In this document: piece after piece, positions 49,866 through 63,984 of the stretch
Layout: every line of letters begins with the position of its first letter
How positions within the stretch are numbered: the first letter of the stretch is position 1
From: Merluccius polli
Taxonomy: Eukaryota > Chordata > Actinopteri > Gadiformes > Merlucciidae
Assembly (NCBI GenBank): GCA_030340625.1
Contig: JAOPHQ010006257.1
Coordinates: forward strand, 62,001 to 126,000
DNA length: 64,000 nt
Reading direction: 5' to 3'
Position numbers and translations under genes: made by a program
Notes under the pieces: model-generated
What the model was told of the DNA's origin: nothing
The model's database searches: none
The model's input: only the letters and a program-made list of their open reading frames with translations

Positions 49866-51917
49866 GCAGTTTCCCTGAACTATTTCTCCACCGACCATTA
49901 TCTTCGACACAAGCCACAAGTTCAGGATCTTGGGGTCTCTGGTGCCTTTTTCCACTGAGATTAAATGCAAAGCATTGCTTGACAATACCTCCCTTAGTAG
50001 GAGGTTAACTGAGGACAGCAGGTATATTCTCATGAAGCGAAGCTTGTATTGGCTTCAAACTGCAAGCGTTTGTTTTTAGAAACATTCTTAATCAAATTGG
50101 AACATTTTGGCCCTGAATTTATTATTCAACTGAATTAACTGAAACCTTCTGTGTGCATTGAAACGAAATTACTGTATTCTAATTTGCAAAAGCACAATGA
50201 AGACCATTCCAACACCTCAGAATGGCTTTTGCAACAGGTTGGCGCGACAGTTGAACATTACTAAAAATGAAACCCAAATTATCAGCAGGGCCCATTGACC
50301 TCAGTGGCAGCACAGTCAGCATTCCTTTCAGTGTGAGAAAGTGTTTTGTTGGCGGGGCCAGAACAGCTAGCCAGGCAGAAGCTTCAATATCTCCGAAAGT
50401 AATGGTCCCTTTAGTGCACCTCTGCTACGCCAAGCTTGTTCTTTGGCATTTGACCTCAGCAGTCGGGGTTTTGAATCGAGCTGCAGTCAAGAGTCAGTCA
50501 GAGTTGACTGGCTTGGAAGTGTTTGTTTTTTTACATCAAAATATTTCACACCTTTTTTTCTTTTCTTTTGTTGAAAAGAACCAAACGCCAAGCATTAAGT
50601 ACTGCGTACCTTCAATCCACATCCTGCCACCAGTACTTAAATTGGTTGTTTGTAATAAATAATTAAGAGCCCGTCGGGTTGAGATGTTAACGCCTGTTTT
50701 GGAGGATTCACTCGATGGGAAAAGTTCTTGGGTAAAGTCGGTAGGCACTGGTTGGCGTTTGGTTCTGGCTCTTTGGGGATGGTGTGGTGGGCCTACAACG
50801 TTAATGGTTGGCTTCGTTCTCAAGCTCCCCCCGAGAAACCCCCCACCCCAACCCTGGGACTTCCTGTCCTCTCCTCGGCTCTCAGAACTGAATCCCACAT
50901 GTTCTAAAACACCAGAGAGAAAGTTGTCGTTAATCATTCGGAGAGGCTTGTGTTTAAGGCTTCCTCTTAGCCAGGGCCGTGCCAGAGCTGTGTGTGAGCA
51001 ATGGGGGGCCCCCTCGTCTTAAGTCATCTAAGCCCCCCCCCCCCCCCCCCCCTTTGTGGTACAAATGACGATGTAGATGTAGAAAAAGACAGGAGGACGG
51101 TGTTACATAACTTTCCTCCCTACTTCTTGACACTCATGCCATGCCCTTTACCCCCCCCCCCCCCAGCTCACAACATACACAGTCGTACAGTTACTCACAG
51201 ACACACACTTTCTGTGTTTTGTTTTTTTTAAAGACTGAATATTAATTTGTCAAGCCCCTGCGTCGAGCAGAGCCAGAGCATTACTTTTCTTGTCAAACTA
51301 ATCCTCAAAAACATTCATTAACATTTCAACCCGGTGCCAGTGGTGGATGAGCTCTCAATTATTAATTAAAAACATTCCAGTCAGTCCAAATACAGACAGG
51401 CCGGGTGTGGATGGAAGGTAAGCAGTGCTTAATAACATCAGCACTGAGAAATACATTCATTTGGAGGGTCTTGTGAAAAATGACAGAAACCGGGGGAAAT
51501 GTTGTGATTGCTCGATGATTGCATTTATTTGAATGCAGTGCCAATTTATAAAGATTACTGAGGATTTCCTGATTGCACGGCTTTGACTTTTGTTTATAAG
51601 ATATCCAACTATTTGAGAAAATATGTGGTTGCCACACAGATTCAGACAAGACTATTCCATGTTTACAGTGTTCATCAGCAATAGATAGACTGTTTTCCAA
51701 TATATAGTTAATGTTGGCAGAGTTTGCTATTGCACATCTTCTGAACCAGAATTACAAAACCATTACATTGCTGTGCATATAGTATTTGTTTGTGTGCATG
51801 CAAGGATTACTTTTAGTACTGATAACGTTCTGATAAAGTTTGGTGTGTGTGTCTGTAACTTACTGAGGAAGAGTTCATGTTTTTCACAATTAAATCATCC
51901 AGACATTATTATCCCCC

Positions 51918-51948
<31 letters not shown>

Positions 51949-54296
51949 ATTCTACATCAAATGGGAACACTCTCCGGCCATAGCAAGACGACCCCATTGT
52001 TGGTCTTAATTGGCCAATGGGATAGGAAGGAAGGGGCAGGGCGAACCTCATCATTTGCGTGTTTGCTCAAGCCTCTGCTTAACAAACAGAGGACCTGCTT
52101 GCGAGTGAAGGGGAGATCAGTTTCCTAGAGCCACAGTAGAAAGTTCAGCTGTTTGTTTCTGTGTGCGTTTGAGGAGCGTGAGGAAGACACACAGCAGCAC
52201 TACCTTAACCAACCACCAACAGAAGAAATGCTCAGGTGATTGGAGGGTATAGTGGCTGGTGCTGGGTTCAGTCAGGAGGACCCTGACTGAGAAGGAATTT
52301 TCCAGAATAACAAGACCGGCTAGTCGGACCTTGTGTCTTTTACTATCTCCAGGAGGGTCATGGTCAGCTAAAGCTGGTCGCGCACACACACACACACACT
52401 TTTTGATTTTGCTATTGATTTCAGTTACATGTGGAAATGTATCAAAACCAGTTTTATGCTTGGATTTATCCAGATCAGTTACAAGTACACCAGGTACTAA
52501 AAAAATCAGTTTGAGACATATTTCAAAATCTGTCACAGAGACACGTTTCAAAATCAGTTACTGAAAACTGACCTCCTCCGTCCTCCTGACATTGAGTAAT
52601 AACAGCGTCCAACCACAGTTAGCATGTTAGCCTTGGACCGTCTGGACCCCATAGCAAGTACAACACACAGCGGATAGCTATAACATCTGCCCCGTCTCTG
52701 ACCGCAGACCGAGGCAGCCGTAACTCAAGACGATGTCACAGGGACAGTTGGGGAAGTGTGGTGTGTGGAGGGGGAAGAGGGAGAGCGAGAGAGAGAGAGA
52801 GAAAGACGTAAACCAAATCCTGCTCCTTTAGACCAGAAGGTTTGGTGGTTACAGGGGTGCTTAAGGGTTCTGTGTAGGATCAGACAACAGAAGGTATTAT
52901 GGGGCGGTATTATGGATGTGGGTCTGTGTTTTGTCTAACCACACTTTGTTTTGTTTGGGAATTCACTTCCTCTTCCTTCTCCTCTCATTTCTCATCACAA
53001 CCAGAGTCTCCAAAATCCCCCCTGCTCATCCGTTTAGCATAATTTGGTTAATATCCAATTACCCACTGTCAAATGCATTTGCCAAGGGACTTACCAACAT
53101 TTCATGACTATATTTTCTATTAAAATCTATTTTTGACCACCCATTAATTTGCATTGCAAAGACTATAAGACTGTAAACTGACAAATAAGAGGATTCAAGA
53201 TCGAAGTTTCCAACTAGTCCTAATGCTATGCTATGTGTGTGTACATTTTCATATTTCCATTGTTAATCGTTATATAATTCAAATATGCAAAATGGTTATA
53301 TTACTGTAAGAGTGTCTGTGTTTGTGAATGTGCTGATGGGAGGTCATGGACAGCCCAGGAGTGTTTAAAAGATGGTTGCCAGGGGGGGATTGATATGCAT
53401 CCCCGAATGGCGGCTTCATTGTGGCAGACCGCTCCTAATGGTAACCCCTGAACCCTGGAGATGTTTGGCTACATCCTCCCTTTCATAGAAAAAGAAAACA
53501 ACTCCTCCTCAAGAATTCTTGGCATCTGCTGTAAGTGAGCTGATGCACCTCCTCCTCCTCCTGTCCTCCAGGGCCTACAGGCACTACACCAAGAAAATGC
53601 CAGTTGGAAAAGGCCAGCAGCCTAGCAGCATTTATAAGCCCCTAGTTCACCTACCAACCTGGTGCCCAACACACCCCATCCTCATCCTAATTGGCTGTGG
53701 CAGCATTTAAAAAAAAATTACCCCAGAGCTCTTAGATAATGGGCTATTGTGATCATGGACTCAAGAAAATACATCAGGTAAAAAATATCTTTGTACCGTC
53801 CTGAGATGCAAGGGAGGTGTATTTTTCTTCAACTGTACCTCCAACCACCCCCCCCCACCCCCATACCCTCCCTGTTTTGATTGCCTTTATCTCCAAAGTA
53901 ACTGGTAATACGAGTTGAATGGCATTCAAGCTCTTGAAGTTCATTGGCTAAGGTCTTTTCAAGGAAGAGTCTTTGAGAATATTGGGGCTGTTGTGGGAGG
54001 AACTCAAGACACACTGGTCTGACTTGTATTCAGGACTTTCCTAAACTTGGGACTATTCAGGTTTCACAAAAAAGCCACAGACAACGCTGTTGGGGAAGAG
54101 TAAAACACTGGTCCAGTCCAGAGGGGCAGGATCCAGGAAGCCAACAAAAGCCACACTGACCTCCACTGTCGTGAGAATGGCTTTCCCACAAATCATCAAT
54201 TCTGGCTGATGATATTGGCCACAGGCAACATTTAAAAGACATTTATACGTACCTCTGTAAGTAATTCGATTCAATCAAGATTTGTAATTTTTTCCA

Positions 54297-54304
54297 TTCT
54301 ACAC

Positions 54305-54366
<62 letters not shown>

Positions 54367-54367
54367 C

Positions 54368-54461
<94 letters not shown>
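54297..54461. repeat. (TA)n with tacata interruptions
   Basis: Alternating tata and tacata words over 165 bp. Confidence 0.95.
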
Positions 54462-54464
<3 letters not shown>

Positions 54465-57314
54465 TATTTTTATTAGAAAATAGTTAAAACTGTCTTCAAT
54501 CAGAAAAATCCAATTTACATTGTTGTTTTTACATACATAACCTCACCAGGGGTTATACTTTTTTGTAATAAGTAAGTTTATAAGTTATGTTACTTATAAA
54601 CATACTTATAAACGTACTATTACTTGTTTTGCACTGTCGTGGGACCTGCTCATTCTATTAATGTGCATACATCGATAGTTTAAACTGAAAAAACATGCTC
54701 TGAAAGCAATCTTAAGCATAAGAAGTTTATTAAGAGGGTATGACAGACATCCTTCCTCCTGTACTCCACCATAACAAACTAAACTCTTAAGTCTGGGATC
54801 TCCAAGTGTTGCCACAGATCACTGCCAGCATGCAGAGATTCACTGAGCCGACAGGTTCATCACTGCACACCTCCATAGAGTTTCAATCGTCATCATCCTC
54901 CTCCTCCTCCTCTGAATACATTCACTGATTAGTATTAGCTCCGCTTTGAGAATTAATCCTGAACTGAACAAAAGTGAGGACGGGTCAACTGTGTGTATGT
55001 GTCTGTTATGATGAGTCATCGGTGGGTGGACCTCTCTTTTACAATACACCTGAACTCTTCTGCACCCACTTGCATGCCGCCTGCTATTCTCACAAGTTCT
55101 TTGCAAACAGTGTCGCTATGGAAACGGCCGAGGGGTTGACGACGTCGCCAGCTCTGAGGTACGCTAGGCCTGCAAAGTCTGTCCAGTGTCCAACCAACCG
55201 ACCTGTGCTGTGTGAGCAATGGGATATTAAATCCAACCAATGACTCACAATGTCAGCACTTGACCTTTTCAATACAAAGTGCTTTGTAATACTTTGAAAT
55301 TGTCTTTTTTTAATAGGCAACAAAAAAGCAGATGTACAGAGATAGACAATACATGTCTGGTAAGTTCAGAGTAATTTTCAATGGAAAATACCCACCAATG
55401 TCAAATCTGTTGTCTCCTTGCATTATGCTTTGTATTACTTTAAGGCAAAGTATGCCAGCAAATACCAAATAAACATTGTGGTCTGGTCTCGGAGTAACCA
55501 TTGCAGAACGATAGAAGGGGTTTGTCGCTTGTAAAAATGGCCTGGGGTCCATATTTAGGTACAGCCATTAGTGAAAAGAGTTGAACTTGAAAAGTAACAA
55601 TTTCCTGTTGTTGAGTGTTTTAAGAGGACGTGACAGTTGGAGGGAGGTTCCAAGGCCATAATTAAGGAGATAATTGTAGAAACTAAAAACAAAATGGCTA
55701 CAGCGATAGTTTTGCAGCTGTCCACAGCTCCATCTTTTTAGATTGAGCTTCCAGCTTTAAAGAGGTCTTCTAAATATTCACATTTAATGAGTAAAACCTC
55801 ACCTCTAGCCCTCCCATTAGTCAAATGTTAGTGTTCACAGTCTTTTACGATACAGCCCAAAACGTCATATATGCATTAAAAAAGAAAACTAACATTTGAT
55901 GATGAAACACCGACCACATATTTGTGTCTGGTTTCTGGCTTTAAAACACACCAAACCATATTATTATGCATTTGTAGACATGTTCTTATGTTTGTATTCG
56001 ACCCTATCTAATAGTACCGTTAATAGGTTTATTTAATCATAGTACATTTACTCTTGCCCTGAGATGCTTACACAGTGCAGCCTCCTATGGACATCATTGA
56101 TGGTGGAGCTGTGTTTACACTTGCTTGTCTGAACAAGAGGCCGCACATGGCACTGCCTTACCACTTGGCACAGCAGGACAAGTGGCTCTGGGAACGCCAT
56201 TAGTGTGCCCAAAACACACACAGAATACCAGTATTCTTGTCCTCCTAACTAGCTAAAGCCTACTTCCTGTTTTAGTTCTTATCAGACATGTCAACATGGT
56301 GGAAGCCCACCTTGAACTTTATTTTTCTGGAAAGACAGAAGTGCGGGAATTTGTGAGGGAGAGGAAAAGGGAGAGGAGGGGGAGGGAGGAAAGACTCAAG
56401 GTGGTTGTTTGAATGTCCGTGTTACTCAGATGCATGTTTGTGGACAGGGACAGGAAATAACATCACATCATCAACACATTCCTCCACCATTTGGTCCCAG
56501 TTAGGAAGGAAAGGAAGACAGAAAGGACCCAAAACAAAGCAGAACTGTGTAGATTTAAAACATAGCTCTACCTTACCTTTCATAAAACATCCTGCTCTAG
56601 TTTAAATGTGGACCAACAGAAGACCAAAAAGGTTGTGTAAAGCAAAACTACAAAAGATTAAACGTGGTAAGGTTGTTCACTGGATTAAAAAAACAAAAAA
56701 ACAAAACAAAAGAGGAAGAGACAACAACAGTGGATTAATAAGAATCAATCTGAAGCAAGGAGAAAGTACCAGAAACTGATTTACAACTGGGGTATTTTAC
56801 TGCAATGGTTGATCCATTGCAAAAATAATTATAGATTCAGTAAGTAAAAACATTAACAACGCATTGAACATTGATGTTCCCTGTCAGTGGGCACAGGGAT
56901 TACCATGTCTGGTGAGATTAAATGAGTGGAGCGAGAGAATAAAGGTACATTTCTACATAACCTTGATCCCGATGGACAGCAAATAGTCCAAGGAACATGC
57001 AGGTTCCAGAATAAAAAATCATGAAAATAAATCATCATTCTTCCGCCAAGCAATATAGTTCCTCAAGACAGCAAAATGGTTGCCAAGCAATGCAGGCTAG
57101 TATACAGGCTTTAGCATACAGGCACATTAATACTAAAAATGAATTGTGTGGTCACAGCTGTTTGTGTGTGTGATTATTTTACAACGGCTTCAAGCCAAAC
57201 AGAATCAAGGAGCGGAATGACCCTTGTTTTATAAAGCATTATAAGTTTTACTTAAAAAGGTACAAAACATAACTACTAAGGTAACTGGTAAATGGCCAAA
57301 ATAGGACTTTAGTG

Positions 57315-57445
57315 TGTCTGAGTCTGACTTACAGTGAATTCGGATTGGTGATTAGAGAGCAAGTAGGGGTTAGGAGCGTCTTGCTCCGACATTGGAGGAT
57401 AGAACCCAGGACTTTTCATCTGGGAGTCGAAACACCCTTATCAAC
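57315..57445 (-). mobile_element. SINE copy
   Basis: On the plus strand: gacttacagtgaattcggat, gcaagtaggggttaggagcg, tcttgctccgac, agaacccaggacttttcatc, tgggagtcgaa. Confidence 0.75.
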
Positions 57446-57883
57446 TACACATCATCATCATAATCAATAACCAACCATCATGCCCATTTTAGAAGGAGCT
57501 CCAGAGAAGTCTAAAAAGTGGGGACTGTGGGATCCAGTGTCACTCCCCCCCCCCCCCCCTCCCATGCCAGCCCTTCTGGTGGGACTCCCGTCAGATTCCT
57601 GTGGGTTTGGCCCTGGTACCTCCATATTCTCTGGGGCACTGTCAAGGTCATCCCCTCCAGCAGAGATGAGACGTAGACTATTTATACAAACCTGAGTCTG
57701 GGGGCTGGAGAAAGATTAACATCTGGGAAAGGTATTAAACCTGTGCGGGCAAGCAAACGCTCCGAAACAAGCCAGACCTTTTTTGGTCCGTCTGTGTGCC
57801 ATATGCTTCCAGCGAGTGTCAGAATGTGAAGGATTGGCAGCTTTTCCTGTTTCCTGGCGCATGTTATTCTCATGGACCGCCAC

Positions 57884-57921
57884 AGAAGAAGAAGAAGAAG
57901 AAGAAGAAGAAGAAGAAGAAG
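57884..57921. repeat. (GAA)n trinucleotide repeat
   Basis: About 12 GAA units. Confidence 0.97.
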
Positions 57922-58322
57922 CTAATCCAAGTGTTTTTGTTATTGAGCCAATAGGAGCTCAGAGGAGGTAACCGGTTCCAAAGTAAATATCTATTAGATA
58001 GGTGGGCCTTATTAGCAGCAGGTGCGCTTCTGTTACTCAGACTATTATTAAAACACCTGACAAACATTGGCAGAGGAAAGTAGAGGAAATAGAATTACCT
58101 ATGAGGAAAGTTATTTTATGAACCAAAATTGGCCTTCAAGCCTGCAACTCTAGAACAAAACTACAACTCCCAGACAAAACATTCTGGGTTTAAAAACCAA
58201 CATCTGCAGTCTACCTGATCATTAATGACCTGTACCTGAAATTCGCTCTGGCTAAAAGTGTCTAAGTAGTGTTTTGGATATTTTGAGCCAGCGATCCAAC
58301 CTTCACAACTCACTAGAGCGCC

Positions 58323-58602
58323 ATAGGGCTTGTAAATCAGAATGCATCATGGGAGTTTTTGTTGGCGATACGGCATATTGAAAGAACTCAGGAGAGTTGT
58401 AGTACTGTTAAATCAACATAAAAATACCGTAACTTTGCTTAAACATCCCCCCATAATGGCAAATCATTTCACAGTTACTACTAGTTACACAGTTATTACT
58501 AAACAACGACAAAAAAACAACACAACTAATATTCCAATGCTCCTATGGTTCCAAAATGGAGGCGGTTATAGCGATGTGACGTTGCGATGTACAAGCCCTA
58601 TA
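58323..58602. mobile_element. Candidate short MITE
   Basis: atagggcttgtaaatc (58323 onward) and gatgtacaagccctat (to about 58602) are inverted repeats with one mismatch, about 280 bp apart. The flanks do not show a clear duplication. Confidence 0.6.
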
Positions 58603-59504
58603 GACTACAAGCCAAGATCTTCAGCCCCATGTCTAACACAGGGGAGTGTGCAAGGCTGTCGTTTCAACCCTATAAACAGTACTTATAGCACCTCCAACTA
58701 CACAGGGAGCTGGAGCTGAACTGTTTGAGTGGAACTGGTTTGGCTGCTTGCTGATCACATGTGCAACCTAAACGCACGTGTATGGGACAAATAAATAACC
58801 CTTGAAAAGTTATGTCGCACTGCGCTGTGGCAAACTGCTGTCTCGCACTGAATAAGATTCACCTGAACTTGGCACGAAACTGAAGTTAGACAAGTGTGAA
58901 CAGGTAGTCTGTCAACAGTCTATCTAGTCTATCCAAGAGTCTCGCATCTGAAGCAGAGAGTACCGCTGTTCCCTGAAATAACACCGCTAATAGTTTAGTT
59001 TTTTGTTCCGTTTGCCTCCGGTGACAGCGAGGTTGCCATGGGAATGTGAAACAAAAGAAAATGGTGTCACATTGTGCCTGGAGATGGCTTATCTTCAGTT
59101 ACCGCAAAAGATGAAAACAAAAGCACACACACCGACACACCCACACCCACACACACACACACTTTGTGTATCCCTTCAATCCGCTGAAGGCCTGTCGGGG
59201 CACGTTGACAAGTTGCGTCTGTTCACCTGATTGGCTGCCGCCACCGAGGGCGAGCTGGAGAGCACACACTCACCTGGTTTTTAAGATGACTTGCCGCGTG
59301 GAAACACATAGTAATGGAGGAAACTGCTCGTCATGCACTCAAACTAGGGCGGCAACTGACGCTTTTACTTTGTATCCTCCATTAAGAACAGATCGTCTCA
59401 CGGAGCACTTCGCTCAATCACAGCCGATGGATGGTTTTGGCATGTATAACAGATTATACTTAAATGATAGATCTTAAATCTTACCTACAGCACCTTAAAT
59501 CTAA

Positions 59505-59640
59505 ATCTAAATGTATTTGTTTAATCAAGAACATTGAATGTCCATATTGCTTGCCTTACAGGTAGACTGCAGATATTGGAGTTTGAACCCAGAACGTTTC
59601 TGGGTTTGAACCCCAACACCCCTACCCACAAGACTATCCT
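59505..59640 (-). mobile_element. SINE copy
   Basis: On the plus strand: cttacaggtagactgcagat, then ttggagtttgaacccagaac, then a second near-copy of the B-box (tgggtttgaacccc). Confidence 0.65.
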
Positions 59641-60454
59641 ACTTGCACTGTTGAATAAATAAATTATCAACATATACTGTATATACTGGCACCGACCTAA
59701 ACCAAGGCTGCAATTGTGTCCAACCAAGAACTTTCTTCACATTACGATGTAAACCAGATACCTAGAGTCTCGGGATGGGTGAAAAGAGGAGCCGGATGAG
59801 GAGGCGTATCTAACACAAACACACGGTCGTCTGGTATAAAGGGTGGCACTCTGATCGTGGCGAGTATGCTACAACGTGTGGTCGCTTCGCTTTGACATTT
59901 GGAACAATGGCGACGAGGCAAGCCGACGACTCCCTTGTTTTGACAGGCCTCTCCTTCTGACATGTACTTAACTGTGAGAACATACAGACGTGACTGTTCA
60001 AGTGGGTTGTTATACAGACAGACAGAGACAGAGAGACTAGAGAGAGAGACAAAACAGAGAGCTCCTTTCATGTTTTTGGCAGGGCTCCTGTTCAATACAA
60101 ATCGATGGGGCCAGAGAACAAGGTAGACCTACTTCAAGTATGATTTGTGGCTGGAACACAGGATGATGGAGGAGGGTGATGGGTGAAAAACCAGTGGCCA
60201 AAGCAAGCTGTCCACAGAGAACAAGATTGTAGCCCAAGATCTGCCAGGGTGTCAGGCGTGTGGTGGTGGCGATGATATGTGTATAATGTAATGTACCACA
60301 CATTCAAAAGTTAGTGTTTAAGTGACAATTAACTATTATCTCTCGGCTGAATGGCAGCTGTGATTTCACTATGTAAGAAAAGTTTGATGAGAGAAAAAGA
60401 ATCGGAGCTATGCATAGACTTCAGCCACCGATACCCAATACCACATTTTGGGCC

Positions 60455-60475
60455 AGTATCGGTCCGATACCGATG
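60455..60475. repeat. Palindromic transposon-end fragment
   Basis: agtatcggtccgatacc is a near-perfect palindrome of the type found in a common fish transposon family (tatcggtatcgg words). No second end was seen. Confidence 0.5.
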
Positions 60476-60800
60476 CCCAGTATTGGATCTGTACAACTCT
60501 AATTACAACTGTTGATTTTATACTGGCAAATAAATATTTTATGTTTTTATGTCCCTGCAGTTCTGTGTCTTATGCACAGGATTGCATTGTAAATAGGCTA
60601 ATGGGGTTAACAGTGCATCAAAGAGGAATGGGGCAATAAAACAAGTATATATACTAAAATAACCATATATTCCTGCTATAAGGAAGTTGAGCACTGTATG
60701 TATACTGGCACTTGGATAAAGATAAAAAGAGAAGCCTGTATGCTATGCAGTACAGGTCCATAATCATAAATAAATAGTGTCTATAAAAATGACAATACTT

Positions 60801-60802
<2 letters not shown>

Positions 60803-60845
<43 letters not shown>
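60803..60845. repeat. (GA)n microsatellite
   Basis: About 21 GA units. Confidence 0.97.
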
Positions 60846-60848
<3 letters not shown>

Positions 60849-61782
60849 GGTGTGTATTTGTATATTGCGACAGGATGCCAAATATGTCCTAACGATGTCA
60901 TTTCATTTCACACAGGTGTGTTTTATTTGTGAACAGGACATCTTGAAGGCTCATTTCTCAAGATATTATGTATGGTCTGTGGTGCTGCAAAGCTCTGCAG
61001 CATCATGTATAAACTATGGAGAAACAAAAGACATATGTCACTTTCAATGGAGGGTTTTGGGTTCACAAAGAATCAGCAAATGTTTCCTCTAAAAAGGAAA
61101 CAGGCCCATGTATTTGCACAATATACAGATAATGATGAAGGGGAGAGCTAGGACTACAAAATAAGAAGGAGGAAACAGTGGGAGCGGATACATTTAGTCT
61201 ATATTTAACAAGAATAATATAACAAAATGTCCCTCAAAAATAACATCTGTGTTATAATAGCCTGTATCACTTTTTAAATGGAAATAACAGCCTCAATTAC
61301 ACATACGGAAACATTTGTTTGTTAAAGGACCAAATTAACTGCCAATGGGCCTTGTATAGAAGACCTATAGTAACCTTTTTCCTTTTCTTTTTTTGTATTA
61401 AATAAACCACAAAACCAGACGGTGCGACTAGTAGTGTGTGCTAACCCTACTGTATGTTTTGATGATGGTTTTATGAACCTTAAAGTACTTTGAACGCACA
61501 TGTACCAGTGCAGGAACTTTGTGTTTAATTGTCTCTGCATCACGTCCTCTACAGGACAGGTGAGGCTGAGTGAGAGTGGATGAGATGGTGAGAAAGTGAG
61601 AGAGACATTATGACTGACATGCCATTGTTCGGAGCGGTTCAAAGGACATCATTAAAATCCTTGCTCATATTATGAGTGCTGTGTCGCCACATTCTTGTCA
61701 TTGCGGAGGAACAAGAGAGGAGCTTGAAGGGACTCATGGGCGTGTAGCATGTTGCCATTCGTTATGTGCACTAGCAGAGGTT

Positions 61783-61912
61783 AGTGGTTACCAGTCTTTC
61801 TGTCTTTGACTCCCAGCCGAAAGGTTCCAGGTTCGATCCCTGAAGTAAACTAACCGGTAAGCATCCTTGAGCAAGATGCCCTAACCCCTACCTGCTTCCT
61901 TATGCCAAGCTC
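61783..61912 (+). mobile_element. tRNA-derived SINE body
   Basis: gactcccagccgaaaggttc, caggttcgatccctgaag (B-box), gtaagcatccttgagcaaga, tgccctaacccctacctgct: the best-preserved body of this family in the window, but its 3' tail is lost. Confidence 0.8.
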
Positions 61913-62513
61913 ACACTACATGACTTTTTGACCCGATTCTGACGCCAAAGACTACTTCAAGACTAGTTTTCCAGCTCAAGTATAAGCTGTGAAAAATGCG
62001 TTCCATCGCTGGAACTGTCCTCTGATGTGACGTGATTAAAGATGAAATTATTGCAGTCTGGAACCAGTCTGAACCTCGATGGGGGAGCCTAGGGTGATTT
62101 CAAACTGTTCGGATTTAGTTGGGAGTCTCGGCCGATGCATCGTTCGAGTGCACAACAAACCCAATGAAAATGACTAAATACAAAAGCAGCTGATTTGATT
62201 TGGCCAGTGATTAGACACGCGTTAGTAGAGCGCGGTGTGATTCCAGCTCCCTGAGCAGCAGTGTCATTTACGGTTTCATGAACAGCCTACGCCATGTTCT
62301 TTGATGAGAATATACAACCCAGTATCACATGGCTGTGAAATAGTCATGAGATTTCCGGCTCAGGAACACGATTAAAGTTTTATTTGTGTTACACTTTCAC
62401 AAACATGTGTGACACTGGGTTGGAAGTGCCTTATCAATTTAATTTGCTTTACTATGAACATTAAATAAAATGCAAGGACATTATCACTTTGGAGAGTAAA
62501 GTAACTGTTTATT

Positions 62514-63090
62514 AAAGGAGCTATATGTAAGAAATGTACTCAAAGTAATCATAAAATGACCCTAATATGTCACTAGACATTGAGGAATCATGTTAATTTC
62601 AAGTATTTATGTCAGACATAATAGTAGTCCAGCCAGAATATTTAATTTCAAACGCAATATTTCTGTGCCAGGAAAACTGTTTTGTTTTCATTTTGTGTTT
62701 TGGTCTGTTGCGCCACCTTCTGCCTAGCGTCCAATCGCGAAGTCAGTACTGTATCGTGATCCGGGTTGCCAGATAGGCTGAGCTGCAGCCATTTACTGTA
62801 TAAGGAAGGCTGCAGCTACAAATGTTTCGGGTCAGAAATGTCTGACGTTACTAAATGCATTCGTGAACATGTTTACATTGCACTATTAGCCTACCAAATA
62901 TATTTTAGTTGGGTAATGAAAATGGTCCATGTTTCCACTGGAGTGAACTATTGCAGTATATCTTTAGAATTATATTTGGCTTATCGCCATTATTCAGTTT
63001 TTGCTAGAAAAACATGTTTGAAGCGAATCATTGCGTCGTTGCCTCCGGATTTCACACCATTGAGGGCCATTTTACTGCACACCGACTGCA
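62514..63090. mobile_element. Repeat-like element preceding the tandem array
   Basis: Begins taaaggagctatatgtaaga and contains gggttgccagataggctgag, words I associate with dispersed fish repeats. Its right end was not identified, and the 100-bp array follows without a break. An open frame at 62766-63203 crosses into the array and has no recognisable domain. Confidence 0.45.
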
Positions 63091-63984
63091 GTGTGGATGA
63101 TAATAAAACAGCGGTCAGAGCTGGCGTGTGTGTCCGACAGGGCTGCTCTATTCGGACACATTACTATGAAGCCCCGGTGACGGTGTGGGAGTGTGGATGC
63201 TAATAAAACAGCGGTAACAGCATGTGTGTGTGTCCGAGAGGGCTGCTCTATTCGGACACATTACTATGAAGCCCCGGTGATGGTCTGGAAGTGTGGATGC
63301 TAATAAAACAGCGGTAACAGCATGTGTGTGTGTCCGAGAGGGCTGCTCTATTCGGACACATTACTATGAAGCCCCGGTGATGGTCTGGATGTGTGGATGA
63401 TAATAAAACAGCGGTAACAGCATGTGTGTGTGTCCGAGAGGGCTGCTCTCCTCGGACACATTACTGTGAAGCCCCGGTGATGGTCTGGAAGTGTGGATGA
63501 TAATAAAACAGCGGTAACAGCAAGTGTGTGTGTCCGACAGGGCTGCTCTATTCGGACACATTACTATGAAGCCCCGGTGACGGTGTGGGAGTGCGGATGA
63601 TAATAAAACAGCGGTAACAGCATGTGTGTGTGTCCGAGAGGGCTGCTCTATTCGGACACATTACTATGAAGCCCCGGTGATGGTCTGGAAGTGTGGATGA
63701 TAATAAAACAGCGGTAACAGCATGTGTGTGTGTCCGAGAGGGCTGCTCTCCTCGGACACATTACTGTGAAGCCCCGGTGATGGTCTGGAAGTGTGGATGA
63801 TAATAAAACAGCGGTAACAGCAAGTGTGTGTGTCCGACAGGGCTGCTCTATTCGGACACATTACTATGAAGCCCCGGTGACGGTGTGGGAGTGCGGATGA
63901 TAATAAAACAGCGGTAACAGCATGTGTGTGTGTCCGACAGGGCTGCTCTATTCGGACACATTACTATGAAGCCCCGGTGACGGT
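63091..63984. repeat. 100-bp tandem array with 300-bp higher-order period
   Basis: About nine head-to-tail 100-bp units, each starting gtg(t/c)ggatg(a/c)taataaaa. Units 4-5-6 (63391 on) and 7-8-9 (63691 on) share the same variant order (ctcctc with actgtg; caag with gacag; ctattc), so the array also repeats every 300 bp. Confidence 0.95.

Noticed and set aside
54880..54925. Acidic minus-strand tail (SEEEEEDDDD then stop)
   Set aside because: It comes from a short (GAG)/(GAT) run; no upstream coding sequence supports it.
57570..57700. Exon-like minus-strand peptide (ISAGGDDLDSAPENMEVPGP)
   Set aside because: There is a possible acceptor but no convincing donor, and it matches no part of PAWR or another family I recognise.
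62766..63203. 145-codon plus-strand open frame
   Set aside because: It runs from repeat-like sequence into the 100-bp array and has no recognisable domain or codon signature.
63091..63984. CRISPR-like regular array
   Set aside because: Whole 100-bp units repeat with no unique spacers, in vertebrate DNA; it is a tandem satellite.
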